64,000 nucleotides of DNA from Phenylobacterium sp. (GCA_020401865.1 JADCAS010000004.1:496001-560000); one strand, 5' to 3'; counted from the first letter of the stretch, positions 11,834 through 23,070 are shown. Numbers and translations are program-made. Notes: generated by a model from the sequence alone, not told the origin.

Positions 11834-13036
11834 TTAGCGTTGGGTCTGTTTCGTCAGGGCCGCGACGCCGGGCAGGGTCTTGCCCTCCATCCATTCCAGG
11901 AAGGCGCCCCCGGCGGTCGAGACAAAGGTGAAGCCATCGGCGCAGCCCGCATGGTGCAGGGCGGCCACCGTATCGCCCCCGCCGGCCACCGCCACGAGCT
12001 TGCCGGCCTTGACCAGGTCGGCGGCGGCGCGGGCGGCCTCCACCGTGCCGCGGTCGAAGGGCGGCATCTCGAAGACGCCGAGCGGGCCGTTCCAGATCAG
12101 TGTCCTGGAATTGCCCATGGCCCGCTTCAGTCGCTCCACGGTCTTGGGGCCGGCGTCGAGGATGCGCTCCTCGTCGTCCATGGCGCCCAGCTCGCGCACA
12201 CGGACCGGGGCGCCGGGGGCCAGCTTCTCGGCGACGACGATGTCGATGGGCAGGAAGAGCTTGCAGTTGTGCTGTCCGGCCAGGCGGATGATCTCGCGCG
12301 CCGTTTCCGCCAGGTCCTTCTCGCAGTAGGAGGCGCCGACCTCATGGCCTTGGGCGTAGAGGAAGGTGTTGGCCATCCCTCCGCCGATGGCCAGCTTGTC
12401 CAGCCGGGTCACGAGGTTGGAGAGGAGATCCAGCTTGGTGGAGACCTTGGATCCGCCGACAATGCCCATGACCGGGCGCTCGGGCCGGCCGAGGGCGCGG
12501 TCGAGAGCCGTCAGCTCCAGGCGCATCTGCTCGCCGGCGCAGGCCGGCAGGACATGGGCCAGGCCTTCCGTCGAGGCGTGGGCCCGGTGGGCGGCGGAGA
12601 AGGCGTCATTGACGTAGAGGTCGCCATTGGCGGCGAGGGCGCGGGCGAAGGCCGGGTCATTGGCCTCCTCCCCGGGATAGAAGCGGACGTTCTCGAGAAG
12701 GACCACGTCGCCGGGCGCCATGGCGGCGACGGCGTCGGCCACGTCCTTGCCTGCGCAATCGGATACGAAGGTCACCGGACGTCCCAGCACCGCCGAAAGG
12801 GCCGGAGCGATGGGGGCGAGGCTCATCTCGGGCACCCACTTGCCCTTGGGACGGTCGAAGTGGGCCAGGAGGATGACCTTCGCCCCGCCAGCACGCAGCT
12901 TCTCGATCGTCGGGACCGCCGCCCTCAGCCGGGTGTCGTCGGTAACCGCGCCATCGGCCATGGGGACGTTGAAGTCCACCCGGACCAGGGCCCGGACGCC
13001 GGAAAGGGCGACATCGTCGAGGGTCCGGAAGGCCAT
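11834..13036 (-). CDS. pgk: Phosphoglycerate kinase
   Basis: Transfers phosphate between 1,3-bisphosphoglycerate and ADP to give 3-phosphoglycerate and ATP in the cytoplasm. The 400-residue sequence is full length. It starts with [12 protein letters not shown], the PGK signature, and continues with [11 protein letters not shown], the [13 protein letters not shown] loop, the [10 protein letters not shown] hinge and a C-terminal [12 protein letters not shown] nucleotide-binding glycine loop. It lies 4 bp after gap and 12 bp before fba, so the three genes almost certainly share a transcript. The compact order gap-pgk-fba is typical of Caulobacterales. Confidence 0.97.
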   Translation of the reverse strand: MAFRTLDDVALSGVRALVRVDFNVPMADGAVTDDTRLRAAVPTIEKLRAGGAKVILLAHFDRPKGKWVPEMSLAPIAPALSAVLGRPVTFVSDCAGKDVADAVAAMAPGDVVLLENVRFYPGEEANDPAFARALAANGDLYVNDAFSAAHRAHASTEGLAHVLPACAGEQMRLELTALDRALGRPERPVMGIVGGSKVSTKLDLLSNLVTRLDKLAIGGGMANTFLYAQGHEVGASYCEKDLAETAREIIRLAGQHNCKLFLPIDIVVAEKLAPGAPVRVRELGAMDDEERILDAGPKTVERLKRAMGNSRTLIWNGPLGVFEMPPFDRGTVEAARAAADLVKAGKLVAVAGGGDTVAALHHAGCADGFTFVSTAGGAFLEWMEGKTLPGVAALTKQTQR

Positions 13037-13040
13037 GGGC

Positions 13041-14048
13041 TCAGATCAGTCGGGCCATGGCCGCGGCGGTGTCGGCCATCCGCGTGGAGAAGCCCCACTC
13101 GTTGTCATACCAGGACAGGATCCGCCCGAGGCCGCCGTCGATGACCTGGGTCTGGGCCAGGGCGACGGTGGAGGAGGCGGCCACGTGGTTGAAGTCGGTG
13201 GAGACCAGGGCCTCGTCGGTCACCGCGAGCACCCCCTTCAGGGGGCCTTCGGCGGCGGCGCGCAGGGCGTCGTTGATCTCCTTGACGGTCAGGGTCCGGC
13301 CCGGGGTCCAGACCAGGTCCACCACCGAGACGTTCGGGGTCGGCACGCGGATGGACGAGCCGTCCAGCTTGCCCTGCAGGGCGGGGATGACCAGGCCCAG
13401 GGCCTTGGCCGCGCCGGTGGAGGTCGGGATCATGGACATGGCCGCCGCGCGGGCGCGGTAGAGGTCCTTGTGCATGGTGTCCAGGGTCGGCTGGTCCCCG
13501 GTGTAGGAGTGGATGGTGGTCATGTAGCCGCGCTCGATGCCGGCCAGCTCCTGCAGGACCTTGGCCACCGGGGCGAGGCAGTTGGTGGTGCACGAGGCGT
13601 TGGAGACGACCAGGTCCGCGGCGGTCAGGGTGTCGTGGTTGACCCCGTAGACGATGGTCTTGTCGGCGTTGTCGCAGGGCGCGCTGACCAGGACGCGCTT
13701 GGCCCCGGCGGTCAGGTGGGCGCTGGCCTTGTCCTTGGAGGTGAAGATGCCGGTGCACTCGAAGGCGATGTCGACGCCCAATTCCCGGTGCGGCAGCTCG
13801 GCGGGGTCGCGCACGGCGGTGACCTTGATCCTGCCGCGCCCGACATCGATCGTGTCGCCGTCCACCTTGACCTCGCCGGCGAAGCGGCCATGGACGCTGT
13901 CATAGCGGAACAGGTGGGCGTTGGTCTCCACCGGGCCCAGGTCGTTGATGGCGACGACCTCGATGTCGGTCCGGCCATGCTCGACCAGGGAGCGCAGGAT
14001 GTTGCGGCCGATCCGGCCGAATCCGTTGATGGCGACACGCACAGTCAT
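13041..14048 (-). CDS. gap: Glyceraldehyde-3-phosphate dehydrogenase, type I
   Basis: NAD-dependent oxidative phosphorylation of glyceraldehyde-3-phosphate to 1,3-bisphosphoglycerate. The 335-residue protein starts with [13 protein letters not shown], the Rossmann fold, and carries the active-site block [10 protein letters not shown] with the catalytic cysteine. The [11 protein letters not shown] segment and [13 protein letters not shown] near the C-terminus are also standard. It is first in the gap-pgk-fba operon. A sigma-73-like promoter lies about 45-70 bp upstream of the ATG. Nothing unusual was seen. Confidence 0.98.
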   Translation of the reverse strand: MTVRVAINGFGRIGRNILRSLVEHGRTDIEVVAINDLGPVETNAHLFRYDSVHGRFAGEVKVDGDTIDVGRGRIKVTAVRDPAELPHRELGVDIAFECTGIFTSKDKASAHLTAGAKRVLVSAPCDNADKTIVYGVNHDTLTAADLVVSNASCTTNCLAPVAKVLQELAGIERGYMTTIHSYTGDQPTLDTMHKDLYRARAAAMSMIPTSTGAAKALGLVIPALQGKLDGSSIRVPTPNVSVVDLVWTPGRTLTVKEINDALRAAAEGPLKGVLAVTDEALVSTDFNHVAASSTVALAQTQVIDGGLGRILSWYDNEWGFSTRMADTAAAMARLI

Positions 14049-14090
14049 GAATCGGTCTCCGAACCTTTAATCTCGCTGGTTGGCGGCGGT

Positions 14091-14117
14091 TTTTTAGGTC
14101 CGGGGCGGGGAAGTCAA
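14091..14117 (-). promoter_or_regulatory. Candidate sigma-73 promoter of gap-pgk-fba
   Basis: On the minus strand TTGACTT is followed after 12 bp by CCTAAAAA. This fits the published Caulobacter housekeeping consensus TTGACGS-N10-14-GCTANAWC in spacing and at most positions. It sits 43-69 bp upstream of the gap start. Confidence 0.5.
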
Positions 14118-14171
14118 CCCTGACGATCACGGTTTCGGGAGCGACAGGCTCCCTCCCGCCGAATCCTGCGG

Positions 14172-15383
14172 TCAGCCCGCGACGACCCGCACCTTCCCGG
14201 CGGCCTCCACCGCCCGGGTGCGGGCGGTCTCGACATCGTCGGCGCGGGCCAGGGCGACCCCCATCCGGCGCCGCTCGAAGGCCTCGGGTTTGCCGAAGAG
14301 GCGCAGGTCCGCCCCGGGGACGGACAGGGCCGCGGCCACCCCCTCGAAGGCCACGCCCCGCCCCTCAAGGCCGCCGTAAATCACCGCGCTGGCGCCGGTC
14401 TCGCGCAGGGTCACATCCACAGGCAGGCCGAGGATGGCGCGGGCATGCAGGGCGAACTCGCTCTGGACCTGGGTGGCCAGGGTCACGAGGCCCGTATCGT
14501 GCGGCCGCGGGCTGACCTCGGAGAACCAGACCGCATCGCCCTTCACGAAGAGCTCCACACCGAAGACGCCCAGGCCCCCGAGGTCGGCGGTCACGGCGCC
14601 GGCGATCTCCCGCGCCCGGGCGAGGGCGGCGGAGGACATGGCCTGGGGCTGCCAGCTCTCCACATAGTCGCCCTTGACCTGGCGGTGGCCGATGGGAGCG
14701 CAGAAGTCGGTGCGCACCGCCCCGTCGGCGCCCAGGCTGCGCACGGTCAGCTGGGTGATCTCGAAGTCGAAGTCGACGCGCCCTTCGACGATGACCCGGG
14801 CCTGTTCCACCCGGCCCGCCTCCAGGGCGTAGCGCCAGGCGGCGGCGATCCCTTCCGGTCCCTCGACGAAGGACTGGCCCTTGCCGGAGGAACTCATCAC
14901 CGGCTTCACGAAGCAGGGAAAGCCCGTGACCTTCGCCGCCGCCTCGGCCAGCTCGGCCTCGGAGCTGGCGAAGGCGTAGGAGGAGGTGGGCAGACCGAGG
15001 GTCTCGGCGGCCAGCCGGCGGATGCCTTCACGGTTCATGGTCAGCTGAGCGGCCCGGGCGGTGGGGATGACGGTCGCCAGGCCCTCGGTTTCGATCCGCA
15101 CCAGCTCGTCCGTAGCGATGGCCTCGATCTCGGGCACGATCAGGTGCGGCCGCTCGGCCTCGATGAGGGCGCGCAGAGCGCCCGCGTCGGTCATAGCCAG
15201 CACGTGGCTGCGGTGGGCGACCTGCATGGCGGGGGCGTCGGCGTAACGGTCTGCGGCGATGACCTCGCAGCCCAGGCGCTGCAGCTCGATGACCACCTCC
15301 TTGCCCAGCTCGCCCGAGCCCAGCAGCAGGACGCGGACGGCGGAGGGGGACAGGGGGGTCCCGAGCCGACGGGCGGCGGCCAT
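14172..15383 (-). CDS. purT: Formate-dependent phosphoribosylglycinamide formyltransferase (GAR transformylase 2)
   Basis: ATP-grasp enzyme that uses formate and ATP to formylate glycinamide ribonucleotide, the folate-independent route for step 3 of purine synthesis. The 403-residue protein begins with a preATP-grasp domain ([20 protein letters not shown]), followed by the ATP-grasp domain with [16 protein letters not shown] and [20 protein letters not shown], and the terminal HDTGLVT segment. It starts 3 bp after the tkt stop codon and is likely read with tkt. A GGGAGC/GCTCCC hairpin lies downstream (14137-14153) but lacks a T run, so termination there is uncertain. Confidence 0.95.
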   Translation of the reverse strand: MAAARRLGTPLSPSAVRVLLLGSGELGKEVVIELQRLGCEVIAADRYADAPAMQVAHRSHVLAMTDAGALRALIEAERPHLIVPEIEAIATDELVRIETEGLATVIPTARAAQLTMNREGIRRLAAETLGLPTSSYAFASSEAELAEAAAKVTGFPCFVKPVMSSSGKGQSFVEGPEGIAAAWRYALEAGRVEQARVIVEGRVDFDFEITQLTVRSLGADGAVRTDFCAPIGHRQVKGDYVESWQPQAMSSAALARAREIAGAVTADLGGLGVFGVELFVKGDAVWFSEVSPRPHDTGLVTLATQVQSEFALHARAILGLPVDVTLRETGASAVIYGGLEGRGVAFEGVAAALSVPGADLRLFGKPEAFERRRMGVALARADDVETARTRAVEAAGKVRVVAG

Positions 15384-15386
15384 GGC

Positions 15387-17360
15387 TCAGCCCAGCTTCT
15401 GGCGGACGGCGTCCGCCACCGCCCGCGCCGTGATGCCGAAGCCCTCGTAGAGACGCTCAGCGGGCGCCGAGGCCCCGAAGCCCTCCATGCCGACGAAGAC
15501 ACCGCCCGCGCCGATGAACCGGTCCCAGCCCATGCGCACGCCCGCCTCCACTGCGGCCTTCACCTCGGTCTCGCCGATGACGGCGGCCTTGTAGCGGTCG
15601 GTCTGGGCCTCGAAGAGCTCCCAGCAGGGGGTGGAGACCACGCGGGTCCCGATGCCGTCAGCCTCGAGCAGGTCACGGGCGGCCAGGGCCACGGCCACCT
15701 CGGTGCCCGAGGCGAAAAGGGTGACCCGGGCGGGCGAGCCGGCGGCGGCCAGCTGGTAGGCGCCGTGGGCCGACAGGTTCTCGCCCGAGGCGGTGGTGCG
15801 CACGGCGGGGGTCTTCTGCCGGGACAGGGCCATGACAGACGGCGTGGTCTTCGCCGACACGGCCAGCTTCCAGCACTCGGCGGTCTCAACCGCGTCGGCC
15901 GGGCGGAAGACCAGGAGGTTGGGCATGGCCCGGAGCGAGGCCACATGCTCGACGGGCTGGTGGGTCGGCCCGTCCTCGCCCACGCCGATGGAGTCGTGGG
16001 TCATGACATGGACGACCCGCGCGCCCATCAGAGCGCCAAGCCGGATGGCCGGGCGGGAATAGTCCGAGAAGACCAGGAAGGTGCCCGAGAAGGGGATCAC
16101 CCCACCATGCAGGGCCATGCCGTTCATCGCCGCCGCCATGCCGTGTTCGCGCACGCCCCAGTGGACGTATCGGCCCGAATAGTCGGGGACGTCGAAGGCG
16201 GGCGTACCCTTGACGAAGGTGTTGTTCGAGCCGGTCAGGTCGGCCGAGCCGCCGATCATCTCCGGGATGGCCGGGAAGAGGTGGTCGAGGGCCGAGCCGG
16301 AGTGCTGGCGGGTGGCCGCCGCGGGCCGGGCCTCCGCCGCTGTGGCGATGTGGGCGTCGATGGCCTCGAACGCGCCGGCCGGAAGCTCGCCGGACATGGC
16401 GCGCTGGAAATCCGCCGCCTGCGGCGACGCCGCGAGCCGGGCCTGCCAGGCCTTGCGGGTGCGCCCGCCCCGCCGGCCGGCCCGGCGCCAGGCCTTCACC
16501 AGGTCTTCCGGCAGCTCGAACGGCGGCAGGTCCCAGCCCATGGCCTTGCGCGCCTCGGCGATCTCACCGTCGAAGAGGGTGTAGCCGTGGCTGTGAGGGT
16601 CGCCCTCCTTGGGCCCGGCGCCCTTCGAGATCTTCGTCCGGCAGGCGATCAGGGTGGGGCGGTCCTGCCGGGTCGCCCAGCGCAGGGCGGCGGCGATCTT
16701 GCCGTGGTGGTGACCGTCGACCGCCTTGACCGCCCAACCATAGGCCTTGAAGCGGGCCAGCTGGTCGCCGGTCTCGGCGATGGTCGCCTCGCCGTCGATG
16801 GTGGTGTTGTTGTCGTCGAACAGGACGGTCAGCCGGTTCAGGCGGAACCGGCCGGCAATGGAGGCGGCCTCGTGGCTGACGCCCTCCATCAGGCAGCCGT
16901 CGCCGGCGATCACCCAGGTGCGGTGATCCACAAGGTCCTCGCCGAAGCGGGCGGCCAGGTGGCGCTCGGCCATGGCCATGCCGACGGCGGTGGCGAGGCC
17001 CTGGCCGAGGGGGCCTGTGGTGGTCTCCACCCCCGGCGTATGGCCGTATTCCGGGTGCCCGGGCGTGTTGGAGCCCCACTGCCGAAAGTTGCGGATCTGG
17101 TCCATCGTCACGGCCTTGAAGCCGGTCAGGTGCAGGAGGGCGTAGATCAGCATGGAGCCGTGCCCTGCCGACAGGACGAAGCGGTCGCGGTCCGCCCATT
17201 CCGGCCGCGAGGCGTCGAACTTCAGGAACTTCGTCCAGAGCACGGTGGCCACGTCGGCCATGCCCATGGGCATGCCCTGATGCCCAGACTTGGCCCGGTG
17301 CACGGCGTCCATGGAGAGCACGCGGATGGCGTCGGCCATTTTGATGGGCGAGACAGGCAT
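15387..17360 (-). CDS. tkt: Transketolase
   Basis: Thiamine-diphosphate enzyme that moves two-carbon ketol units between pentose and hexose phosphates in the pentose phosphate pathway. About 657 residues from the chosen ATG. MDAVHRAKSGHQGMPMGMA is the N-terminal signature, GDGCLMEGVSHEAASIAG the ThDP/magnesium motif, and GEDGPTHQPVEH the transketolase signature 2. A longer frame opens at a GTG (17402) and would add 14 residues of composition unlike the family; the ATG at 17360 leaves the usual MPVSPIKMADAIR start. It is divergent from zauP-zapA across a short intergenic region and is followed by purT. Confidence 0.97.
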   Translation of the reverse strand: MPVSPIKMADAIRVLSMDAVHRAKSGHQGMPMGMADVATVLWTKFLKFDASRPEWADRDRFVLSAGHGSMLIYALLHLTGFKAVTMDQIRNFRQWGSNTPGHPEYGHTPGVETTTGPLGQGLATAVGMAMAERHLAARFGEDLVDHRTWVIAGDGCLMEGVSHEAASIAGRFRLNRLTVLFDDNNTTIDGEATIAETGDQLARFKAYGWAVKAVDGHHHGKIAAALRWATRQDRPTLIACRTKISKGAGPKEGDPHSHGYTLFDGEIAEARKAMGWDLPPFELPEDLVKAWRRAGRRGGRTRKAWQARLAASPQAADFQRAMSGELPAGAFEAIDAHIATAAEARPAAATRQHSGSALDHLFPAIPEMIGGSADLTGSNNTFVKGTPAFDVPDYSGRYVHWGVREHGMAAAMNGMALHGGVIPFSGTFLVFSDYSRPAIRLGALMGARVVHVMTHDSIGVGEDGPTHQPVEHVASLRAMPNLLVFRPADAVETAECWKLAVSAKTTPSVMALSRQKTPAVRTTASGENLSAHGAYQLAAAGSPARVTLFASGTEVAVALAARDLLEADGIGTRVVSTPCWELFEAQTDRYKAAVIGETEVKAAVEAGVRMGWDRFIGAGGVFVGMEGFGASAPAERLYEGFGITARAVADAVRQKLG

Positions 17361-17433
17361 GGCGGGAATCCGGTTGCGGGCGGGGGAAGATCGGCCTCGC
17401 ACAGGGGACCGGAAGGGTCAAGAAAGGTAAGTG

Positions 17434-17463
17434 TTCCGACGGCGCGGCGGATGGCGCTATAGA
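17434..17463 (+). promoter_or_regulatory. Weak candidate promoter for zauP-zapA
   Basis: TTCCGA (17434-17439) and TATAGA (17458-17463) are 18 bp apart, placing a transcript start near 17470, about 20 bp before the zauP ATG. The -35 match is poor. Confidence 0.35.
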
Positions 17464-17488
17464 GGTCTGGCAAACTCCGGAGTCCCTC

Positions 17489-17752
17489 ATGACCCAGGAC
17501 GAAACCGCCCTTGACCAGGCCGCCCGGCGGCTCGACCGGGCCCTTTCCCTGCTCGAGCAGGAGCTGGCCGGACGTCGGGCCGGCGGCGAGGGCGAACTCT
17601 TCGATCCGGCCCGCAACACCCTGGCCGCCGAGCTTGAGCGCAGCCGCGCCCGGGAGCGGGAGCTCCAGGCCGCCGGGACTGAGGCCTCCCGCGCCCTCGG
17701 CCAGGCCATTGCCGAGATCGAGGCGGTCCTGGGCGGCGGCAGGGGAGACTGA
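17489..17752 (+). CDS. zauP: DUF4164-type coiled-coil protein, likely ZapA partner ZauP
   Basis: A small 87-residue, highly charged protein that is almost entirely a predicted coiled coil (for example AARRLDRALSLLEQEL and LAAELERSRARERELQAA), with no membrane segment. In Caulobacter crescentus a coiled-coil partner of ZapA, ZauP, is encoded next to zapA and helps focus the FtsZ ring at the division plane. The same position, size and coiled-coil character are seen here. A GGAG site precedes the ATG and the gene ends 3 bp before zapA, so the two are translated together. The name rests on synteny and composition, not on a diagnostic motif. Confidence 0.75.
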   Translation: MTQDETALDQAARRLDRALSLLEQELAGRRAGGEGELFDPARNTLAAELERSRARERELQAAGTEASRALGQAIAEIEAVLGGGRGD

Positions 17753-17755
17753 TCC

Positions 17756-18082
17756 ATGGCCCAGGTGACCCTCAGCGTGAACGGCCGGCCCTATGTGGTC
17801 GGCTGCGAGGACGGCCAGGAGGCCCACCTCAGGGAACTCGCCCGCCTGTTCGACGCCCAGGTCCGCCAGGTCTCGCAGGATGTCGGGCAGCTGGGCGAGA
17901 CCCGGCTCTTCCTGATGGCCGCGCTCCTGCTGGCGGACGAGCTTTCCGATCTTCGGGCGCGCCATGCTGGACTGCAGTCCGACCATGCCCGCCTGCAGGC
18001 TGAGGCCGGCGGGATCGAGGGCCGCGCCACCGCCGCCCTGGAGGCCGCCGCGCGCCGGATCGAGAAGCTGGCGGGGGCCTAA
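17756..18082 (+). CDS. zapA: Cell division protein ZapA
   Basis: FtsZ-associated protein that bundles protofilaments and stabilises the Z-ring. The 108-residue sequence begins with an N-terminal beta-rich head (AQVTLSVNGRPYVVGCEDGQEAHLRELARLFD). The helix LFLMAALLLADEL follows, then a C-terminal coiled coil (about 65-105) for tetramer formation. Length and domain order are normal for the family. It is coupled to zauP upstream and followed by the 6S RNA gene, the classic zapA - ssrS - 5-FCL order of proteobacteria. Confidence 0.92.
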   Translation: MAQVTLSVNGRPYVVGCEDGQEAHLRELARLFDAQVRQVSQDVGQLGETRLFLMAALLLADELSDLRARHAGLQSDHARLQAEAGGIEGRATAALEAAARRIEKLAGA

Positions 18083-18136
18083 ACCCCCCGGCGGGCGTCC
18101 GCCTTGCCGCGGGGCCCCGCGAGGCCTAGATTGGAG

Positions 18137-18305
18137 GGCGGCGGGTCCTGCTGCGGCTCTCGTCGAAGGCGACTAATCCCAGCGACCTTAATTCACTCGA
18201 AGGGAGCTGTCCCTGTCCGGGTCCGTGGACCCGGATACATGGCGCCCACCTGGTCATCCAGGTCGAGGGGATTGAACAGTCCTTCACGGTCCCCGCGGCG
18301 CCGCC
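18137..18305 (+). ncRNA. ssrS: 6S RNA (RNA polymerase-binding regulatory RNA)
   Basis: The ends are exactly complementary (GGCGGCG at 18137-18143, CGCCGCC at 18299-18305). The centre has a strong hairpin (GGGTCC-GTG-GGACCC type, around 18218-18236), and the arms between them can pair around an unpaired central bubble. This is the long interrupted hairpin of 6S RNA, which mimics an open promoter and sequesters the housekeeping RNA polymerase holoenzyme in stationary phase. The position between zapA and the 5-formyl-THF cyclo-ligase gene is the conserved one. Exact ends are estimates. Confidence 0.75.
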
Positions 18306-18351
18306 ACCCTTTCTTCCCGGACCTTCCTTGCCATCCCCTGATTCCGACCGG

Positions 18352-18912
18352 ATGTCCCGAGACGACCTGCGACGCCGCATGAGACGACGGCGGCGGGCCC
18401 TTGCGGCGGCGACGCCCGAGGCGGGCGCCGAGGCGGCCCGGCGCCTGCCGGACGACGCCCTGCCCCCCATCCGCGTCTTCGCCGCCTACCTGCCCACGGG
18501 CGGGGAGTTCGATCCGGGTCCCCTGGCCCAGCGTCTGCTCGCCCTGGGCGCAGAGCAGGTGCTGCCGCGGGTCCCGCAGGAGGGGTCGATGCAATTCGTC
18601 CTCGCCCCGCCAGACTGCGCGCTGGAGCCCGACGCCGCAGGGCAGCCGGCGCCGCCGCCCGGCGCGCCCGAGCGGCGTCCGGACCTGGTGATCGCCCCGC
18701 TCCTGGCCTTCGACCGCTTCGGCGGACGGCTGGGCCAGGGGGGCGGACACTACGACCAGGCGCTGGCGAAACTCCGCCGCACAGGTCCCGTCTTCGTCCT
18801 TGGACTGGCCTTTGCGGGCCAGGAGGTGGACAGGCTGGACCTCGAGGCCCACGATCAGCCCCTTGACGCCGTCCTCACCGAGGCCGGATACCGCCGCCTC
18901 CCGCAGGCCTGA
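18352..18912 (+). CDS. 5-formyltetrahydrofolate cyclo-ligase
   Basis: Converts 5-formyl-THF to 5,10-methenyl-THF with ATP, returning stored folate to one-carbon metabolism. The basic N-terminal helix RDDLRRRMRRRRRAL, the IRVFAAYLPTGGEFD strand-loop and the ATP-binding motif RLGQGGGHYD are typical, and the length (186 residues) is normal. An in-frame TTG at 18328 would add eight residues; the ATG is preferred, but neither has a clear ribosome-binding site. It directly follows the 6S RNA gene, which is often processed from a shared transcript in other proteobacteria. It stops 9 bp before the YmdB-type gene. Confidence 0.92.
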   Translation: MSRDDLRRRMRRRRRALAAATPEAGAEAARRLPDDALPPIRVFAAYLPTGGEFDPGPLAQRLLALGAEQVLPRVPQEGSMQFVLAPPDCALEPDAAGQPAPPPGAPERRPDLVIAPLLAFDRFGGRLGQGGGHYDQALAKLRRTGPVFVLGLAFAGQEVDRLDLEAHDQPLDAVLTEAGYRRLPQA

Positions 18913-18921
18913 AGGAACAGA

Positions 18922-19758
18922 ATGCGCTTCGCCTTTTTCGGAGACGTGGTCGGCAAGTCCGGCCGGGACGGCCTCGCCGACCACCTGCCGGGCCTGCGCC
19001 GGCGCCTCGACCTGGAGTTCGTCATCGTCAACGCCGAGAACGCGGCGGCGGGATTCGGCATCACCGAGCGGACCGCCCGGGACCTGTTCGACGCCGGCGC
19101 TGACTGCCTCACCCTGGGCAACCATGCCTGGGACCAGAAGGAGGCCCTGACCTACATCGTCCGGGAGCCACGGCTGATCCGGCCGCTGAACTATCCCGTC
19201 CTGGCCGACGCGCCCGGACTGGGCGCCAACCTCTTCGAGACCCGCGGCGGCCGCCGGATTCTGGTGATCAACCTGCTGGGCCGGGTCCACATGGACAGCC
19301 TGGACGATCCCTTCGCGGCTGTAGATCGCGAGCTGGACAAGGCGCCCCTGGGCATGGTGGCGGACGCCATCGTGGTCGACATGCATGCCGAGGTGACCTC
19401 GGAGAAGATGGCCATGGGCCACTTCTGCGACGGGCGCGCCAGTCTCGTGGTCGGCACCCACACCCACGTGCCCACCGCCGACGCCCAGATCCTCCCCGGC
19501 GGCACCGCCTACCAGACCGACGCCGGCGCCTGCGCCGACTATGACAGCGTCATCGGCAATATGAAGGAGGAGCCGCTCCGTCGTTTCACCACCCGGATCT
19601 CCGGCGGCCGGTTCAAGCCGGCCGAGGGCCCGGCCACGGTGTGCGGGGTCTTCGTGGAGACCGACGACGCCACGGGCCTCGCCCGGCGGATCGCCCCGAT
19701 CCGGATCGGCGGCCGGCTGACCGAGACCGTGCCGGACCTCAGTCCGGCCGTCGCCTGA
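18922..19758 (+). CDS. YmdB-family (TIGR00282) metallophosphoesterase
   Basis: A two-metal phosphodiesterase of the calcineurin-like fold; characterised members hydrolyse 2',3'-cyclic nucleotides. In 278 residues the metal-ligand blocks are visible in order: FFGDVVGKSG (D8), VNAENAAAG (E39, N40), LTLGNHAWD (N67, H68), VDMHAEVTSEK, and VGTHTHVPTADA. GTAYQTDAGACADYDSVIG near residue 195-212 is also conserved in this group. Cytoplasmic, no signal peptide. It follows the folate gene by 9 bp and is probably in the same transcript. The last 20 bp overlap the convergent EF-hand gene. Confidence 0.92.
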   Translation: MRFAFFGDVVGKSGRDGLADHLPGLRRRLDLEFVIVNAENAAAGFGITERTARDLFDAGADCLTLGNHAWDQKEALTYIVREPRLIRPLNYPVLADAPGLGANLFETRGGRRILVINLLGRVHMDSLDDPFAAVDRELDKAPLGMVADAIVVDMHAEVTSEKMAMGHFCDGRASLVVGTHTHVPTADAQILPGGTAYQTDAGACADYDSVIGNMKEEPLRRFTTRISGGRFKPAEGPATVCGVFVETDDATGLARRIAPIRIGGRLTETVPDLSPAVA

Positions 19759-20377
19759 AGAAGCGTACGAACCCGGAGGGCGGCTCTTCCCGGGCCTGCA
19801 ACCGGGCCTGCAGCACCGACAGGCTGAGGCGCCCGGTCGCCTCGGGATCGAGAAGGGCGAACCGACGCGTAGCGGCCTTCGACTGCTCGTCCACGGTGAT
19901 CTTGCCGTCATAGTTCAGGTCCGCGCCCCGGACGGGCTGGGGCTCATCCAGGAGACCGAAGGAGGCGGCGCCTTCCAGGCCCCGGGCGCGCGGCGCCGGT
20001 CCGCCGCCGTCGGGGCGGTCGCTCCGGAACACCGCCGACTGGGGCAGGATCTCCGGCGCGACCTCATTCTCGTAGGCGGTGTTCTCGAAGCCATCGACGC
20101 GACCGTCGCGATTGGTATCGAGCCGGGCGAGGAATCGCAGTCCGTCCGCCCTGAACTCCGCGGGACTCACAGAGCCGTCACGGTCAGAGTCGGCGCCGGA
20201 GAACCAGTCCGCCAGCCCGGCCCGGGAACGGAAGGGTTCGCCGAAAGGGCTGATGAAGAGACCGTCTCCCGGCGTCGGCGGGGCCGCCTGGGCTGCCCCG
20301 GCTGTCAGCAGCAGCAGGACGAAGCCGGACGCGGCGCGGCCAGTCGGGCGGCGGCGGGGCGAGGGGCAAGGACTCAT
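19739..20377 (-). CDS. Exported EF-hand calcium-binding protein
   Basis: A 212-residue protein with an N-terminal signal peptide (hydrophobic stretch FVLLLLTAGAAQA, cleavage near residue 31). Three EF-hand loops follow: DSDRDGSVSPAE (63-74), DTNRDGRVDGFE (87-98) and DLNYDGKITVDE (153-164). Each has D at positions 1, 3 or 5 and an acidic residue at 12, so calcium binding is plausible. It probably acts in the periplasm or envelope; no enzymatic domain is present. A fourth, degenerate hand may lie near 175-186 (DPEATGRLSLSV). Transcribed towards the YmdB gene with a 20-bp 3' overlap. Confidence 0.85.
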   Translation of the reverse strand: MSPCPSPRRRPTGRAASGFVLLLLTAGAAQAAPPTPGDGLFISPFGEPFRSRAGLADWFSGADSDRDGSVSPAEFRADGLRFLARLDTNRDGRVDGFENTAYENEVAPEILPQSAVFRSDRPDGGGPAPRARGLEGAASFGLLDEPQPVRGADLNYDGKITVDEQSKAATRRFALLDPEATGRLSLSVLQARLQAREEPPSGFVRFFRRRPD

Positions 20378-20547
20378 GATGCGGACTCCCGGGCAGGGAA
20401 GAAGACAGAACGCCTCGCCTGCGGCGTCAATGCGGCGAGCCTACATTTCGCATTACAGCGGACTTGTCATCGCCTCCGGCGTCCCCGCATCCTGCGGCAT
20501 GGGCGAGGAAGGTGCGCCCGCTCCGGAACAGGGAAAAGAGGTCCGAC

Positions 20548-20916
20548 ATGCTGCACTTTCTCATCCGCGCCGCCTTCGCGGCCTTTGGCCTGGCCATCGC
20601 CGCCCGGTTGGTCGGCGGAATCACCTACGACGCGCCGATGACGCTCTTCCTGGCGGCGCTCCTGCTGGGACTGGTGAACGCCCTGCTCCGGCCTCTGCTC
20701 ATCCTGTTGACCCTGCCCCTGACCGTGCTGACCTTCGGGCTCTTTCTGCTGGTGATCAACGCGGCGATGATCCTGCTGGTGTCCCGGATCATCCCAGGCT
20801 TCCAGGTCGCAGGCTTCACCCCGGCCCTGCTCGCCGCCCTGATCACTGGAGTGACCAGCTGGGCTGCATACATGCTGCTGGGCGATATCAATCGCCTGAC
20901 CGCCCGCAACGGCTGA
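20548..20916 (+). CDS. Small four-helix membrane protein, phage holin IV-like family
   Basis: A 122-residue inner-membrane protein with four hydrophobic segments (starting LHFLIRAAFAAFGLAIAA; TLFLAALLLGLVNALL; LTFGLFLLVINAAMILL; and ALITGVTSWAAYMLL). This matches the chromosomal mycobacterial-type holin superfamily IV (Phage_holin_4_2), whose cellular role is unknown. The ATG at 20548 is preferred over an upstream start (20464) because GAGGTCC precedes it and the protein then begins at the first helix. No lysis or phage gene is nearby, so it should not be read as a prophage sign. Confidence 0.8.
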   Translation: MLHFLIRAAFAAFGLAIAARLVGGITYDAPMTLFLAALLLGLVNALLRPLLILLTLPLTVLTFGLFLLVINAAMILLVSRIIPGFQVAGFTPALLAALITGVTSWAAYMLLGDINRLTARNG

Positions 20917-20940
20917 CCCCGGGGCGACTCACGGCCCACG

Positions 20941-20974
20941 AAAAAAGGGGGCGGAGCCTGAAGCCCCGCCCCCC
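20941..20974 (-). terminator. Rho-independent terminator of groESL
   Basis: On the minus strand a GC-rich hairpin (GGGGGCGGGGC, loop, GCTCCGCCCCC) at 20947-20974 is followed immediately by six T. It lies 24 bp after the groEL stop codon. Confidence 0.9.
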
Positions 20975-20997
20975 TGACTTTCGGGAAACGACCTGGA

Positions 20998-22987
<1,990 letters not shown>

Positions 22988-23043
22988 GTCTAGGTCTCTC
23001 CGTTCAGGACGAGGGTTTTCGGAACGCCCGGGCCGAAGCTGCT

Positions 23044-23070
23044 GTTGGCAGCCGATGCACCCGAGTGCTA
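23044..23070 (-). promoter_or_regulatory. CIRCE operator (HrcA binding site) upstream of groES
   Basis: The arms are TTAGCACTC and GGCTGCCAA on the minus strand, separated by exactly 9 bp, matching TTAGCACTC-N9-GAGTGCTAA. The promoter-proximal arm is perfect and the other matches 6 of 9. It lies just after the predicted transcription start, where bound HrcA would block the polymerase. Confidence 0.85.

Noticed and set aside
11126..13144. A 672-codon plus-strand frame opposite fba and pgk
   Set aside because: Same mirror-frame effect; no start signal or recognisable domain.
14445..17462. A 1005-codon open frame on the plus strand opposite purT and tkt
   Set aside because: It mirrors two clear minus-strand genes. 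Its protein is a His/Gly/Asp-rich string with no domain; GC-rich codon bias removes stops from this frame.
20548..20916. Holin-like protein as evidence of a prophage
   Set aside because: This four-helix family is chromosomal in many bacteria, and no lysin, tail, capsid or integrase gene is nearby.
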